Position numbers and translations under genes: made by a program. Of a DNA stretch of 64,000 nt, positions 8,480 through 16,420 are shown one piece after another; position 1 is the stretch's first letter, and every line of letters starts with the position of its first letter. The DNA lies in NCBI GenBank assembly GCA_021780905.1, contig JAJXXW010000028.1:84752-148751 (forward strand), given 5' to 3'. Source of the DNA: a bacterium (lineage in GTDB: Bacteria; Verrucomicrobiota; Verrucomicrobiia; Limisphaerales; UBA11358). Under the pieces are notes generated by a model. That model worked only from the letters and a program-made list of their open reading frames with translations, was not told where the DNA came from and did no database searches.

Positions 8480-9223
8480 GTGTCCGAAACGCTCGTCGTC
8501 AACGAAATCTATCTAAGCCTGCAGGGCGAAAGCACCTTCGCCGGGCTGCCGTGCATTTTCATCCGCCTCACCGGCTGCGATCTGCGTTGCTCGTATTGCG
8601 ACACCGCCTATGCCTTCACCGAAGGAAAAAAACAGACGCTGGCGGACGTGTTGAAAAAAGTCCGCGCACTGGCCGCGCCGTTTGAGAATTTCAAATCTCA
8701 AATTTCAAATCTCAAATTGCCGCTCGTCGAGCTGACCGGCGGCGAGCCGTTGCTCCAAAAAAATTCCCGGCCGCTGATGCAGACGCTCGGCGACGACGGC
8801 TTCACCGTGCTGATTGAGACGAGCGGCGCGCACGATATTTCCCAGATTGACCCGCGCGTCCACCGCATCATGGATTTGAAATGTCCGTCCAGCGGCGAGG
8901 CGGCGCGGAACCGTTTTGAAAATATCGCGCATTTGCGGGCCACCGACGAAATCAAGTTCGTCATCGGCACGCGGGAAGATTACGAATGGGCGAAGACGCA
9001 GATCACCGCCCACCGGCTCGCAGCGATTTGCCCGCTGCTGTTTTCCTGGGTGCATCCGCTCGCGCCGGCGCAGCAGACCCTGGTGCTGAAGCAAGTGCCC
9101 GCCGGCCTCACGCCAATTTCGCGAAAGGAACTCGCGGAAAAAATCATCGCCGACGCGCTGCCGGTGCGGTTCCAAATCCAGCAGCACAAAATCATCTGGC
9201 CGCCGGCGCAGCGCGGCGTCTGA
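8480..9223 (+). CDS. queE: 7-carboxy-7-deazaguanine synthase
   Basis: QueE is the radical SAM enzyme that makes the 7-deazaguanine ring in queuosine/preQ0 synthesis. Visible are the N-terminal EIYLSLQGES substrate motif, the cluster-binding CDLRCSYCDTAYA (CX3CX2C) and ELTGGEPLLQ. The start is GTG (vsETLVVNEIY); no in-frame ATG exists nearby. Between the iron-sulfur motif and TGGEP there is an extra NFKSQISNLKL peptide encoded by a tandem AATTTCAAATCTC repeat, a clear in-frame insertion. No other queuosine genes are in the window. The stop is 2 bp before the ATG of the ABC ATPase, so the two may be cotranscribed. Confidence 0.93.
   Translation: MSETLVVNEIYLSLQGESTFAGLPCIFIRLTGCDLRCSYCDTAYAFTEGKKQTLADVLKKVRALAAPFENFKSQISNLKLPLVELTGGEPLLQKNSRPLMQTLGDDGFTVLIETSGAHDISQIDPRVHRIMDLKCPSSGEAARNRFENIAHLRATDEIKFVIGTREDYEWAKTQITAHRLAAICPLLFSWVHPLAPAQQTLVLKQVPAGLTPISRKELAEKIIADALPVRFQIQQHKIIWPPAQRGV
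8687..8718 (+). repeat. In-frame AATTTCAAATCTC tandem repeat inside queE
   Basis: Two copies of a 16-base unit (AATTTCAAATCTCA with a one-base variation) sit in frame and encode FKSQISNLK. The same word family occurs at 22387-22417 as GATTTGAAATTTGAAAT in the opposite sense. It is absent from typical QueE proteins. Confidence 0.8.
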
Positions 9224-9225
9224 CC

Positions 9226-10146
9226 ATGCAAACCTTCGCCATTGACGTCCGCGGCGTGACGAAAAAATTCGGCGCACGCACGGTCGTCAACAACATCGCC
9301 ATGCAGGTGCGGCCCGGCGAGATTTACGGCTTTCTCGGCCCCAACGGCAGCGGCAAGACTACCTTTCTGCGGATGCTCTGCGGCCTGCTCCGGCCCGACG
9401 GCGGCGAAGGCACCTGTCTCGGACTCGATTTTCGCACCCAGTCCGCCGAAATTAAAAAGCGCGTCGGCTACATGACGCAGCGGTTCAGTTTTTACGAGGA
9501 TTTGACCATCGAGGAAAATCTGGACTTCATCGCGCGGCTTTATGGAATGCCGGATCGCCGCGCCGCCGTGCAAAAAAGTCTGGCACGCCTCGGCATGATC
9601 GGGCGGCGGCGGCAGCTCGCGGGCACGTTGTCCGGCGGTTGGAAAAAGCGGCTCGCGCTCGCGGCGTGTTTGATTCACGGGCCGCAACTGTTGCTGCTCG
9701 ACGAGCCGACGGCGGGCGTGGACCCGAAAGCGCGGCGCGATTTTTGGGAGGAGATTCACAAGCTCTCGGCGGCAGGGCTGACGTTTTTGATCACCACGCA
9801 TTACATGGACGAAGCGGCGCGCTGTCATCGGCTCGGCTACATTGCCTATGGCAATCTGCTTTCACACGGCAGGGTGGACGAAGTGGTGCAAGCCGCCAAA
9901 CTGACGACATGGGAGGTGACCGGTGAACATCTTTGGGTGCTGGCGGACAAAATCCGCGGCCGGCCGGGCGTGGAACAAGTTGTGGCGTTCGGCCTGACGC
10001 TGCACGTCAGCGGACGCGACGCGGAAAAATTGCACGCGAGCATCACGCCATTGCAAACCGACGATCATCAGTGGTCCAAAATTGAACCGGGATTGGAAGA
10101 CGTGTTCATCAGCCTGATGGAAACCGCGAAGGACAATTTCTCTTGA
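9226..10146 (+). CDS. ABC transporter ATP-binding protein (drug/ABC-2 type)
   Basis: This 306-aa ATPase powers an ABC-2 exporter with the permease downstream. It shows Walker A (GPNGSGKTT), the Q-loop (YMTQRFSFY), signature (LSGGWKKRLALA), Walker B (LLLLDEPTAGVDP) and the H-loop (TTHYMDEA). The ORF track extends back to 8986 through an open frame overlapping queE; the ATG at 9226, 2 bp after the queE stop, gives the proper N-terminus (MQTFAIDVRGVTKKFGARTV). Domain features resemble YbhF/NodI/CcmA-type exporters. The substrate is unknown. Confidence 0.93.
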   Translation: MQTFAIDVRGVTKKFGARTVVNNIAMQVRPGEIYGFLGPNGSGKTTFLRMLCGLLRPDGGEGTCLGLDFRTQSAEIKKRVGYMTQRFSFYEDLTIEENLDFIARLYGMPDRRAAVQKSLARLGMIGRRRQLAGTLSGGWKKRLALAACLIHGPQLLLLDEPTAGVDPKARRDFWEEIHKLSAAGLTFLITTHYMDEAARCHRLGYIAYGNLLSHGRVDEVVQAAKLTTWEVTGEHLWVLADKIRGRPGVEQVVAFGLTLHVSGRDAEKLHASITPLQTDDHQWSKIEPGLEDVFISLMETAKDNFS

Positions 10147-10154
10147 GGCAATGG

Positions 10155-10253
10155 AAAACATTCAACATCCGACCTTCAAAATCGGACCCCCAACTCTGCG
10201 CCGGTCAAATATTTATTGCATCGTGAGCGTTGAATGTTGGATGTTGAACGTTT
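10155..10253. repeat. Inverted word repeats in ABC operon gap
   Basis: The gap between the ATPase and permease holds TTCAACATCC near its start and GGATGTTGAA near its end, a perfect 10-bp inverted pair about 70 bp apart. The copies read as the NIQHP/TFNIQH type of word repeat. The permease ORF in the track starts inside the right copy, which is why its first 12 residues are rejected. Confidence 0.6.
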
Positions 10254-10269
10254 GCGAAAGGAGTTTTTC

Positions 10270-11400
10270 ATGAGCTTCTGCTTCCCGCGGTTCTGGGCCA
10301 TCGTCGTCAAGGAGTTCATCCAGATGCGGCGCGACCGGCTGACCTTCGGCATGATGGTCGGCATTCCGATGATCCAGCTCATCTTGTTCGGCTACGCCAT
10401 CAACTCGAATCCCAAGCACCTGCCCACGGCGGTTTATGCGGCGGACAACAGTCCGTTCTCGCGCACCCTTGTCTGGGGCTTGCGCAACAGCAGTTATTTC
10501 GACCTCACGCGCGAGGCGCACAGCGCGGCGGAAATCCAGAAAATGCTGGCCGAAGGCGAAGTGCAGTTTGCCGTGACCGTGCCGGTGGATTTCTCGCGGA
10601 AATTGTCGCGTGGCGAAAAACCGGAGGTGCTGCTGGAGGCCGACGCCACCGATCCCTCTGCCGTCGGGTTTGCGATGGCGGCGGTAAACCAGCTCGCCAC
10701 TACCGTCATCAATCGCGACCTGACCGGACCGCTGGCGAAATTGCAGGCGTCCGCGCCGCCGTTCAACATCGTCGCGCACCAGCATTACAACCCCGAAAGC
10801 ATCAGCCAATACAACATCGTTCCCGGCCTGATGGGCGTGATGCTGACGATGACGATGATCATCATCACCGGCCTGGCCATCACGCGCGAACGCGAGCGCG
10901 GCACGATGGAAAATCTGCTCTCGACGCCGGCGCATCCGGGCGAGGTCATCGTCGGCAAAATCATTCCCTACATCATGGTCGGCTACGTGCAGGTGGCGCT
11001 GATTCTGCTGGCGTCGAGGTTTCTGTTCAACGTGCCGTTCATCGGCAGCGTGCCGCTGCTGGTCGGGCTGACGTTTTTGTTCATCGTGGCGAACCTCGCC
11101 GTGGGCATCACGTTTTCGACCATCGCCAAAAACCAGTTGCAGGCGGTGCAGATGGCTTTTTTCTTTTTCCTGCCCTCGCTGCTGCTGTCGGGTTATATGT
11201 TTCCATTCCGCGGGATGCCCGGTTGGGCGCAAGCCATCGGCGAATGCCTGCCGCTCACGCATTTCTTGCGCGTCGTGCGCGGCATTTTACTTAAGGGCAA
11301 TGGCCTGACCGAATGCGTGCCGGACCTGTGGCCCATCGCGCTGTTCGTCGCGGTGATGCTGGTCATCGGCATCAAACGCTACCGGCAGACCCTGGATTAA
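10270..11400 (+). CDS. ABC-2 type transporter permease
   Basis: This is a 376-aa membrane subunit of the exporter whose ATPase lies upstream. It has one N-terminal membrane helix (FGMMVGIPMIQLILFGYAI), a large extracytoplasmic domain (about 45-165) and five C-terminal helices, the layout of YhhJ/YbhR-type ABC2_membrane_3 permeases. The conserved ITRERERGTMENLLSTP box precedes the second helix block. The start is at ATG 10270, directly behind a strong AAAGGAG ribosome site; the tracked start at 10234 lies in a repeat. It may export drugs or lipids; the substrate is not determinable. Confidence 0.92.
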   Translation: MSFCFPRFWAIVVKEFIQMRRDRLTFGMMVGIPMIQLILFGYAINSNPKHLPTAVYAADNSPFSRTLVWGLRNSSYFDLTREAHSAAEIQKMLAEGEVQFAVTVPVDFSRKLSRGEKPEVLLEADATDPSAVGFAMAAVNQLATTVINRDLTGPLAKLQASAPPFNIVAHQHYNPESISQYNIVPGLMGVMLTMTMIIITGLAITRERERGTMENLLSTPAHPGEVIVGKIIPYIMVGYVQVALILLASRFLFNVPFIGSVPLLVGLTFLFIVANLAVGITFSTIAKNQLQAVQMAFFFFLPSLLLSGYMFPFRGMPGWAQAIGECLPLTHFLRVVRGILLKGNGLTECVPDLWPIALFVAVMLVIGIKRYRQTLD

Positions 11401-11419
11401 AGCCCGTGTTGGCTGCCGA

Positions 11420-11560
11420 TTCACCCGGGGCAGCATAACGGGGCTGCGGCCTGCAGCCCAGGGTTGGCGGGCAGGCTCGCCGAGCCGAGCGCGCCGCCAT
11501 GTCCGTGAGCGTCTGCCCCAACTCTGATTCCACCGAAGACAGCGGGGAACCTCAAGGCCT
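11420..11560. other. Convergent gene gap with GC-rich hairpins
   Basis: The 161 bp between the ABC permease and hpnJ (converging genes) contain GGGCTGC-GGCCT-GCAGCCC and a second GC-rich palindromic stretch (GGCGGGCAGGCTCGCC). No gene is supported. The hairpins may terminate transcription, but there is no T-tract. Confidence 0.3.
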
Positions 11561-11561
11561 T

Positions 11562-13064
11562 TTAAGCCGCAGTCGCCTTGGCGCTGGCAAGGTCATTGCG
11601 TCGTTGTTTAAGGCTCTTGAAAAACTCGAAGCCTTCACGCGTCCGACGCACGAGCACGTCCTTGTCTTGCAGCATGGATTTCAAAATTCGCCACGACGGA
11701 GAACGCGGAATGAGCAACGAGCGTTTCTTGCCGAGGAAATGGAAGCTTCGCTTGTCGAAATAGTATCTGTGATAAAATTCCTCCAGAGATTCAAAAATTT
11801 CCTCTTTTGATGCCGTCGGATATTCCAAAGTGCTTTGCTGAAAGCCGTCACCTTCAACCAAATCGGTCTTGTCTTTCTTGACGAACCAGCCGTTGAGCTT
11901 GGCCTGTTCGTAAAGTTCCGTGCCCGGATATGGCGCGGCGAGCGAAACCTGCAGGCTGAAAACGTCCAACTCCTTCGCGAAATTGATCGTTTGCTCAATC
12001 GTTTTCTTCGTCTCGACTGGCAAACCGAGGATGAACGTCCCGTGAATCACCACGCCGGCCTGATGACAATCCTTTGTGAACTTCCGCATTTCGTCCGTGG
12101 TCACGCCCTTTTTGATGCGCGTGAGCGTCTCGTCGTTGCCGCTTTCGTAGCCGACGAGGAACAGGCGCAGGCCGTTGTCCTTGAAACTTTTGATCGTATC
12201 ATAATCAAGATTCGCACGGCTGTTGCAACTCCAGTCCACACCGAGCGGACCGAGCTTCTTCGCGATTTCGCGCGCGCGCGGGAGGTTTGCGGTGAACGTG
12301 TCATCATCGAAGAAGAATTCGCGCACCTGCGGAAAAATCTTCTTCATGTAGGCCATCTCGTCCGCGACGTTCTGCGGCGAGCGCACGCGATACTTGTGCC
12401 CGCCAATCGTCTGCGGCCAGAGACAAAAGCTGCACTGCGCCGGGCAGCCGCGGCCGGTATACATCGAGACGTAAGGATGCTGGAGGTAGCCGATGAAATA
12501 TTTTTCAATCTCCAAGTCGCGCTTGTAGACATCGGCAACCCACGGGAGCTGGTCCATGTCGGCGATCATTTCGCGCTCGGGATTGTGGATGATCTTGCCG
12601 TCCTTATTTTTGTAGGACAAACCGGCAATGGTCGAAAGGTCGCGGTCTTCGGCGACTTCCTTGCAGGTGTAATCAAATTCCTTGCGGCCGACCCAGTCAA
12701 TCGCCCACGACGCCTTGAGCGTCTCGGTCGGCAACACCATCGTGTGCGCGCCGACAAAACCGATTTTGGTGTCCGGCCGTTGCTGTTTGATAGCTTCGGC
12801 CACTTTGCAATCGTTCTTCAACGACGGCGTGGAGGTGTTGATGATGACGTGATCGTAGTCCTTGGCGATGGCGAGGCATTTGGCGACGTCGATGTTGTGC
12901 GGCGGGCAGTCGAGCAGGCGCGAGTTGGGCGTGAGCGCGGCCGGTTGCGCGAGCCAGGTCGGATACCAATAGCTGGTGACTTCGCGCCGCGCCTGATACC
13001 GCGCGCCGGCGCCGCCGTCAAAGCCGTCAAAACTCGGTGGTGAAAGATAAAGGGTTCTGCTCAT
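11562..13064 (-). CDS. hpnJ: Hopanoid biosynthesis radical SAM protein HpnJ
   Basis: This 500-aa protein is a B12-binding-domain radical SAM enzyme of the HpnJ type, implicated in making the cyclitol head group of bacteriohopanetetrol cyclitol ether. The N-terminus MSRTLYLSPPSFDGFDGGAG with QARREVTSYWYPTWLAQPA is characteristic of the family. A cobalamin-binding-like domain (to about residue 160) is followed by the cluster motif CPAQCSFCLWPQ (CX3CX2C) and the radical SAM barrel. It lies 19 bp downstream of hpnH on the same strand. The partner genes hpnI and hpnK and the squalene-hopene cyclase are not in this window, so the exact product is inferred. Confidence 0.88.
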   Translation of the reverse strand: MSRTLYLSPPSFDGFDGGAGARYQARREVTSYWYPTWLAQPAALTPNSRLLDCPPHNIDVAKCLAIAKDYDHVIINTSTPSLKNDCKVAEAIKQQRPDTKIGFVGAHTMVLPTETLKASWAIDWVGRKEFDYTCKEVAEDRDLSTIAGLSYKNKDGKIIHNPEREMIADMDQLPWVADVYKRDLEIEKYFIGYLQHPYVSMYTGRGCPAQCSFCLWPQTIGGHKYRVRSPQNVADEMAYMKKIFPQVREFFFDDDTFTANLPRAREIAKKLGPLGVDWSCNSRANLDYDTIKSFKDNGLRLFLVGYESGNDETLTRIKKGVTTDEMRKFTKDCHQAGVVIHGTFILGLPVETKKTIEQTINFAKELDVFSLQVSLAAPYPGTELYEQAKLNGWFVKKDKTDLVEGDGFQQSTLEYPTASKEEIFESLEEFYHRYYFDKRSFHFLGKKRSLLIPRSPSWRILKSMLQDKDVLVRRTREGFEFFKSLKQRRNDLASAKATAA

Positions 13065-13083
13065 GAAAAACTGGTTTTAATGC

Positions 13084-14517
13084 TTATTCCGCCTTTTTGG
13101 TGTCTTGGATTTTCTCCAGCAACGCGTCGCGTTCCGCAGTGTCGGTCGTGCCGCAGTGGCTGCCGACATGCGCCGGGTGGCCGTTGGAGCCGGGATCGCC
13201 TTCTTTGCGGCTGAAAGCCCCACGGGCACTCGCCGCTGGCGAGTTGATGATGGCCTTGGCCTCGGCCAGGTGGCCTTTGCCGATGGTCGCGCCGTTGAAC
13301 GCGCGTTTCGCCAATTCCGGCGACGCCGGATAAGGCTTCGGTTTCGCGCCGAAGTTGTATTTGAAATTTTTCCAGTTGTCGCCGGACTGGTAATTCGTGC
13401 CCAGCGCGCCGCTGGGATCGTAACCGCAATGCACCATGCAATGTTCGCAGCGCGGATCGCGCGCCTTGCCGTCCACGACGCCGTATTTTTCCCACGGCAC
13501 CTTGGCGAGCATTTCCTGATAACCAGGATAGTGGCCGTCCGTCATCAAGTAACAAGGGGCTTTCCAGCCCTTGACGTTGTAGGTCGGGATCGCCCAGGCG
13601 GTGCAGGTCAGCTCGCGCTTGCCGGCGAGAAACTCCTGGTAAACCGGCGTGCCGAAAATCGTGAAGGCCTGGCCCCACTGCTCAATCTTCGCAAACTTTT
13701 GGCGCGTCATGTCGCGCGTGAGGAAAAATTGTTTCGGATCCTTGCCGAGGCGCGAAACCATGTCCTTTTTCGCCGCGTCGTAATCGTAGCCGGGCGAAAT
13801 CGTGTGGCCATCCACTTCGAGCGACGAGAGGTATTTGAACATGTCTTCGATTTCCGCCACATCGGTCTCGCGATAAACCGTCGTGTTCGTCGCAACTTGA
13901 TAGCCGCAAATCTTCGCCATCTTGATGGCCTCGACACATTCCTTGAACACGCCTTCGCGCTCGACGATCAAATCGTGCGTAAATTCCAAGCCGTCCACGT
14001 GAACGTTCCAATACATCCATTGCGTGGGGCGGATAACGGCTTTTTTCTTCGCCGTGTCATCGGATTGGCGGATGACTTCGGCTTCTTTTTCAGTAATCAA
14101 TTTTCCGGCGAGCAGCTTCTGCAGCATCGGCTCAATGGCCGGCGAATAAATTGCCGCGAGATAGTCGCGCATTTTTTTGCGCATGAACATGCCGTTCGTG
14201 CAGACGTAAATCACCCGGCCCTGTTCCAGCAGGCCGTTGATCAGATCTTCGATCTTCGGATAAATGAGCGGTTCGCCGCCGCAGATGGAGACCATCGGGG
14301 CGTCGCATTCCGCCGCCGCCGCCAGGCATTGCTCCAGGGGCACCATGTCCTTGAGGGACGTGGAGTATTCGCGAATGCGGCCGCAGCCGGTGCAGGTCAG
14401 GTTGCAGGTGTGCAGCGGTTCGAGCTGCAAAACCATCGCAAATTTTGGGGTTTTGCGCAGTTTGTGCTTGATGATGTGACTGGCGATTTTTTTCGTCAGC
14501 GCGAATGGGAAACGCAT
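13084..14517 (-). CDS. hpnH: Adenosyl-hopene transferase HpnH-like radical SAM protein
   Basis: HpnH joins a 5'-deoxyadenosyl unit to hopene, the first step in extended hopanoid side chains. The protein has the cluster motif CNLTCTGC (CX3CX2C) after LQLEPLHT, the SICGGEPL glycine-rich motif and VYVCTNGMFM. Its C-terminal DUF3463-like region includes NVKGWKAPCYLM and a second cysteine motif (CEHCMVHCGY). At 477 aa it is clearly longer than classical HpnH (about 330-380 aa as I recall the family). The extra length is an insertion after the CTNGMF motif (about residues 125-165) and a longer C-terminal tail (about residues 405-477). It lies between the small lipoprotein and hpnJ, and the three look like an operon. 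Confidence 0.85.
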   Translation of the reverse strand: MRFPFALTKKIASHIIKHKLRKTPKFAMVLQLEPLHTCNLTCTGCGRIREYSTSLKDMVPLEQCLAAAAECDAPMVSICGGEPLIYPKIEDLINGLLEQGRVIYVCTNGMFMRKKMRDYLAAIYSPAIEPMLQKLLAGKLITEKEAEVIRQSDDTAKKKAVIRPTQWMYWNVHVDGLEFTHDLIVEREGVFKECVEAIKMAKICGYQVATNTTVYRETDVAEIEDMFKYLSSLEVDGHTISPGYDYDAAKKDMVSRLGKDPKQFFLTRDMTRQKFAKIEQWGQAFTIFGTPVYQEFLAGKRELTCTAWAIPTYNVKGWKAPCYLMTDGHYPGYQEMLAKVPWEKYGVVDGKARDPRCEHCMVHCGYDPSGALGTNYQSGDNWKNFKYNFGAKPKPYPASPELAKRAFNGATIGKGHLAEAKAIINSPAASARGAFSRKEGDPGSNGHPAHVGSHCGTTDTAERDALLEKIQDTKKAE

Positions 14518-14520
14518 AGT

Positions 14521-14721
14521 TTATTTGGCGGAGGCGATTTCACTGGAAACGGCCGGGGTCAGATTCGTCGGCTCGGCCGGCGCGTCATTTTTCAAAAAGC
14601 CTGGCAGGAAAAAACTGCCCGGAGAAACGCTCTGGCTGGCATTGATGCCGCTGCAACCGGCGGCGGCCAGCGGCAACGCCGCCGCCAGAGCCAATCGCAC
14701 AAAATTCCAGCTTAATCTCAC
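14521..14721 (-). CDS. Small lipoprotein upstream of hpnH
   Basis: A 66-aa reading frame starting at GTG 14721 encodes a signal peptide (VRLSWNFVRLALAAALPLAAAGC) with a lipobox, then a short polar, proline-containing tail. The longer tracked ORF (to 15027) overlaps the divergent gene and is not needed. It ends 3 bp before hpnH. No homologue is recognised; a lipid-anchored role in hopanoid handling would be pure inference. Small size and the GTG start keep confidence moderate. Confidence 0.5.
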   Translation of the reverse strand: MRLSWNFVRLALAAALPLAAAGCSGINASQSVSPGSFFLPGFLKNDAPAEPTNLTPAVSSEIASAK

Positions 14722-14773
14722 TTGCCGAGTATAATTTACTTCGTCACGATGGCAACTGCTAATTGATTCCATC

Positions 14774-15529
14774 ATGCCACTGAAACCCCTTTTCCAAAGG
14801 ATTTTGACTGCGGCCGGCCTGCTGATGGCGGCAGCGGTCTCGGCGGCCCCGGCCACCAACCCGGTATTTACAGCCCGGGCCAAGGCCGCCTTTGCGCAGG
14901 CCGAGAAAAAATTTCTGGCCGATACCAATTCTTCCGCCGCCGCCGGCGACCTGGCCCGCACCAGTTTTGATCTCGCGGACTTGGCGATCAATGAAACGCA
15001 GCGCGCGGTATTTGCCCGGCGCGGCATCGGCGTCTGCCGCCCCTGGCTGGCGCGCGAACCGAAATCCGCCCCGGCGCATTATTATCTGGCCATGAATCTT
15101 GGCGAACTGGCGCAGGCCGAGGCGCCGTCCCTCGCCGCCTACCGGCTGGTGCACGAGGTGGAACGGGAATTCAAAACGGCGGCGGAACTGGACGTGAACT
15201 TGGATTACGCCGGGCCAGCGCGCAATCTGGGCGAACTCTATTTTCAAGCACCCGGCTGGCCGTTCAGCATCGGCAGCAAGTGGAAGGCGCGCGAATGGTT
15301 GGCGCGCGCCGCCGCTCTCGCTCCGGAGTATCCTGAAAATCTCCTCAACCTCGCCGAGGCGCAGCTGCAATGGTCGGAACCCAAATCATTCGCCGCGACG
15401 ATTAAAAACCTGGACGCCCGCTGGCCCGCCGCCCGCACCAATTTTGCCGGCGCGGCCTGGGAGCGGAGCTGGCTTGATTGGAACGCCCGCCGGGCGGCCC
15501 TCCTCCCGGCACCGAAGCGCGCCCCGTGA
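14774..15529 (+). CDS. TPR-like exported protein (TatT-like)
   Basis: This is a 251-aa protein with a signal peptide (ILTAAGLLMAAAVSAAPA) followed by helical, alanine-rich TPR-like repeats (AHYYLAMNLGELAQAE, NLGELYFQAPGWP, PENLLNLAEAQLQW). The GxxLYFxAPGWP pattern resembles TRAP-transporter-associated TatT and related verrucomicrobial proteins. It diverges from the hopanoid operon. It is probably a periplasmic scaffold; no catalytic motif is visible. Confidence 0.65.
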   Translation: MPLKPLFQRILTAAGLLMAAAVSAAPATNPVFTARAKAAFAQAEKKFLADTNSSAAAGDLARTSFDLADLAINETQRAVFARRGIGVCRPWLAREPKSAPAHYYLAMNLGELAQAEAPSLAAYRLVHEVEREFKTAAELDVNLDYAGPARNLGELYFQAPGWPFSIGSKWKAREWLARAAALAPEYPENLLNLAEAQLQWSEPKSFAATIKNLDARWPAARTNFAGAAWERSWLDWNARRAALLPAPKRAP

Positions 15530-15546
15530 GGGCGGCTTTTTCGTTC
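15522..15546 (+). terminator. Possible terminator overlapping the TPR gene stop
   Basis: GCCCCGTGAGGGCGGCTTTTT can fold into a short GC stem followed by five T residues, directly at the stop codon. The stem is short, so this is tentative. Confidence 0.35.
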
Positions 15547-15595
15547 GTGCAAAAGCGGTCGGATGAATTATGCTGGCATCAAAGACCGCCGAAAC

Positions 15596-16180
15596 ATGGC
15601 CAAAAAAATCATCGCCGCGTTAAGCGACTCGACGCTGTTCCTGCGCGAATGGCTCGTGAACCCGCAGCGCACCGGCTCGGTCGCGCCGAGTTCGCCGCAG
15701 CTTGGCGCCGCGATGGCCCGCTGGCTCCCGCGCAACCCCGAAAGTTTTGTCCTCGAACTCGGCCCCGGCACCGGGGCGGTTACCGACGCCCTGCTCAAAT
15801 ACGGCCTGCGCGAAGACCGGCTGATCGCCATTGAGCACAATGACACGCTGGCCCGGCTGCTTCAGAAAAAATACCCGCGCGCCACGATCATCGCCGGCGA
15901 CGCCTGGGAGCTCGACAAACTGCTCGCCACCTTGCCGGAGCCGGTCACGACGGTCGGCGCGGTTATTTCCAGCCTGCCGCTGCTGAATTTTCCCAAGGCC
16001 CAGGCGGACAGGCTTGCGCACAAAATCCGCGCCATCCTCGAACCGCGCGGCCGTCTGGTGCAATACAGCTATCACCTCGTCAAGGACCGCAGCCGGGGCA
16101 CGGACGACTTCCGGCTGCTCGCCTCCAAAATCGTCTGGTGGAACCTGCCGCCCGCGCGCGTCCACGTTTTCCAGAAGTAA
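15596..16180 (+). CDS. SAM-dependent methyltransferase (phospholipid N-methyltransferase-like)
   Basis: This 194-aa class I methyltransferase has the SAM-binding motif LELGPGTGAVTDALL, the IEHND acidic motif and a VGAVISSLPLLNF motif IV. The N-terminal FLREWLVNPQRTGSVAPSS is typical of PmtA-like phospholipid methyltransferases and of the 'rRNA adenine dimethylase-like' family, so a lipid substrate is plausible but unproven. An upstream in-frame ATG at 15563 would add 11 residues; the inner ATG (MAKKIIAAL) is slightly preferred. It is followed by decayed mobile DNA. Confidence 0.8.
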   Translation: MAKKIIAALSDSTLFLREWLVNPQRTGSVAPSSPQLGAAMARWLPRNPESFVLELGPGTGAVTDALLKYGLREDRLIAIEHNDTLARLLQKKYPRATIIAGDAWELDKLLATLPEPVTTVGAVISSLPLLNFPKAQADRLAHKIRAILEPRGRLVQYSYHLVKDRSRGTDDFRLLASKIVWWNLPPARVHVFQK

Positions 16181-16184
16181 CAAA

Positions 16185-16420
16185 AATGGTTTTCCGCTGT
16201 TTCCGGTGGAATTTGAATTGGGGCGGGCGAAGCTTGCCGGCGGTGAAGTAAAGCATGGCGATGAGGTGGGTGTTGGAACGATAGCCCGGGCTTTGCGTTT
16301 GGTGGCGCTGAAGACCCTGTTTAAGCCTTCCATAAACGCATGGGTCACACCCCACTTCCAGTGCGCCGGAAGAGCCACCGCAGCACCTCGTTGCGCTCGC
16401 GATATGGCAGGAGTTTTTTG
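16185..16420 (-). pseudogene. ISL3-family transposase C-terminal remnant, frameshifted
   Basis: The minus strand encodes the C-terminal end of an ISL3 (IS204/IS1001/IS1096) transposase in two frames: HAFMEGLNRVFSATKRKAR in one, then GYRSNTHLIAMLYFTAGKL in another. The join is a one-base deletion in a CCCGGG run. Both pieces match the family's MEGLN...KRKARGYRS...GKL signature. Further upstream the reading (LLPYRERNEVLRWLF) stops at the left end of the 145-bp repeat element, which appears to have broken it. The N-terminal catalytic part is missing, so it is not functional. Confidence 0.75.

Noticed and set aside
14722-15027. 168-aa minus-strand ORF extending over the start of the TatT-like gene
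   Set aside because: Only its last 66 codons have a signal peptide and lipobox; the rest is a shadow of the divergent gene.
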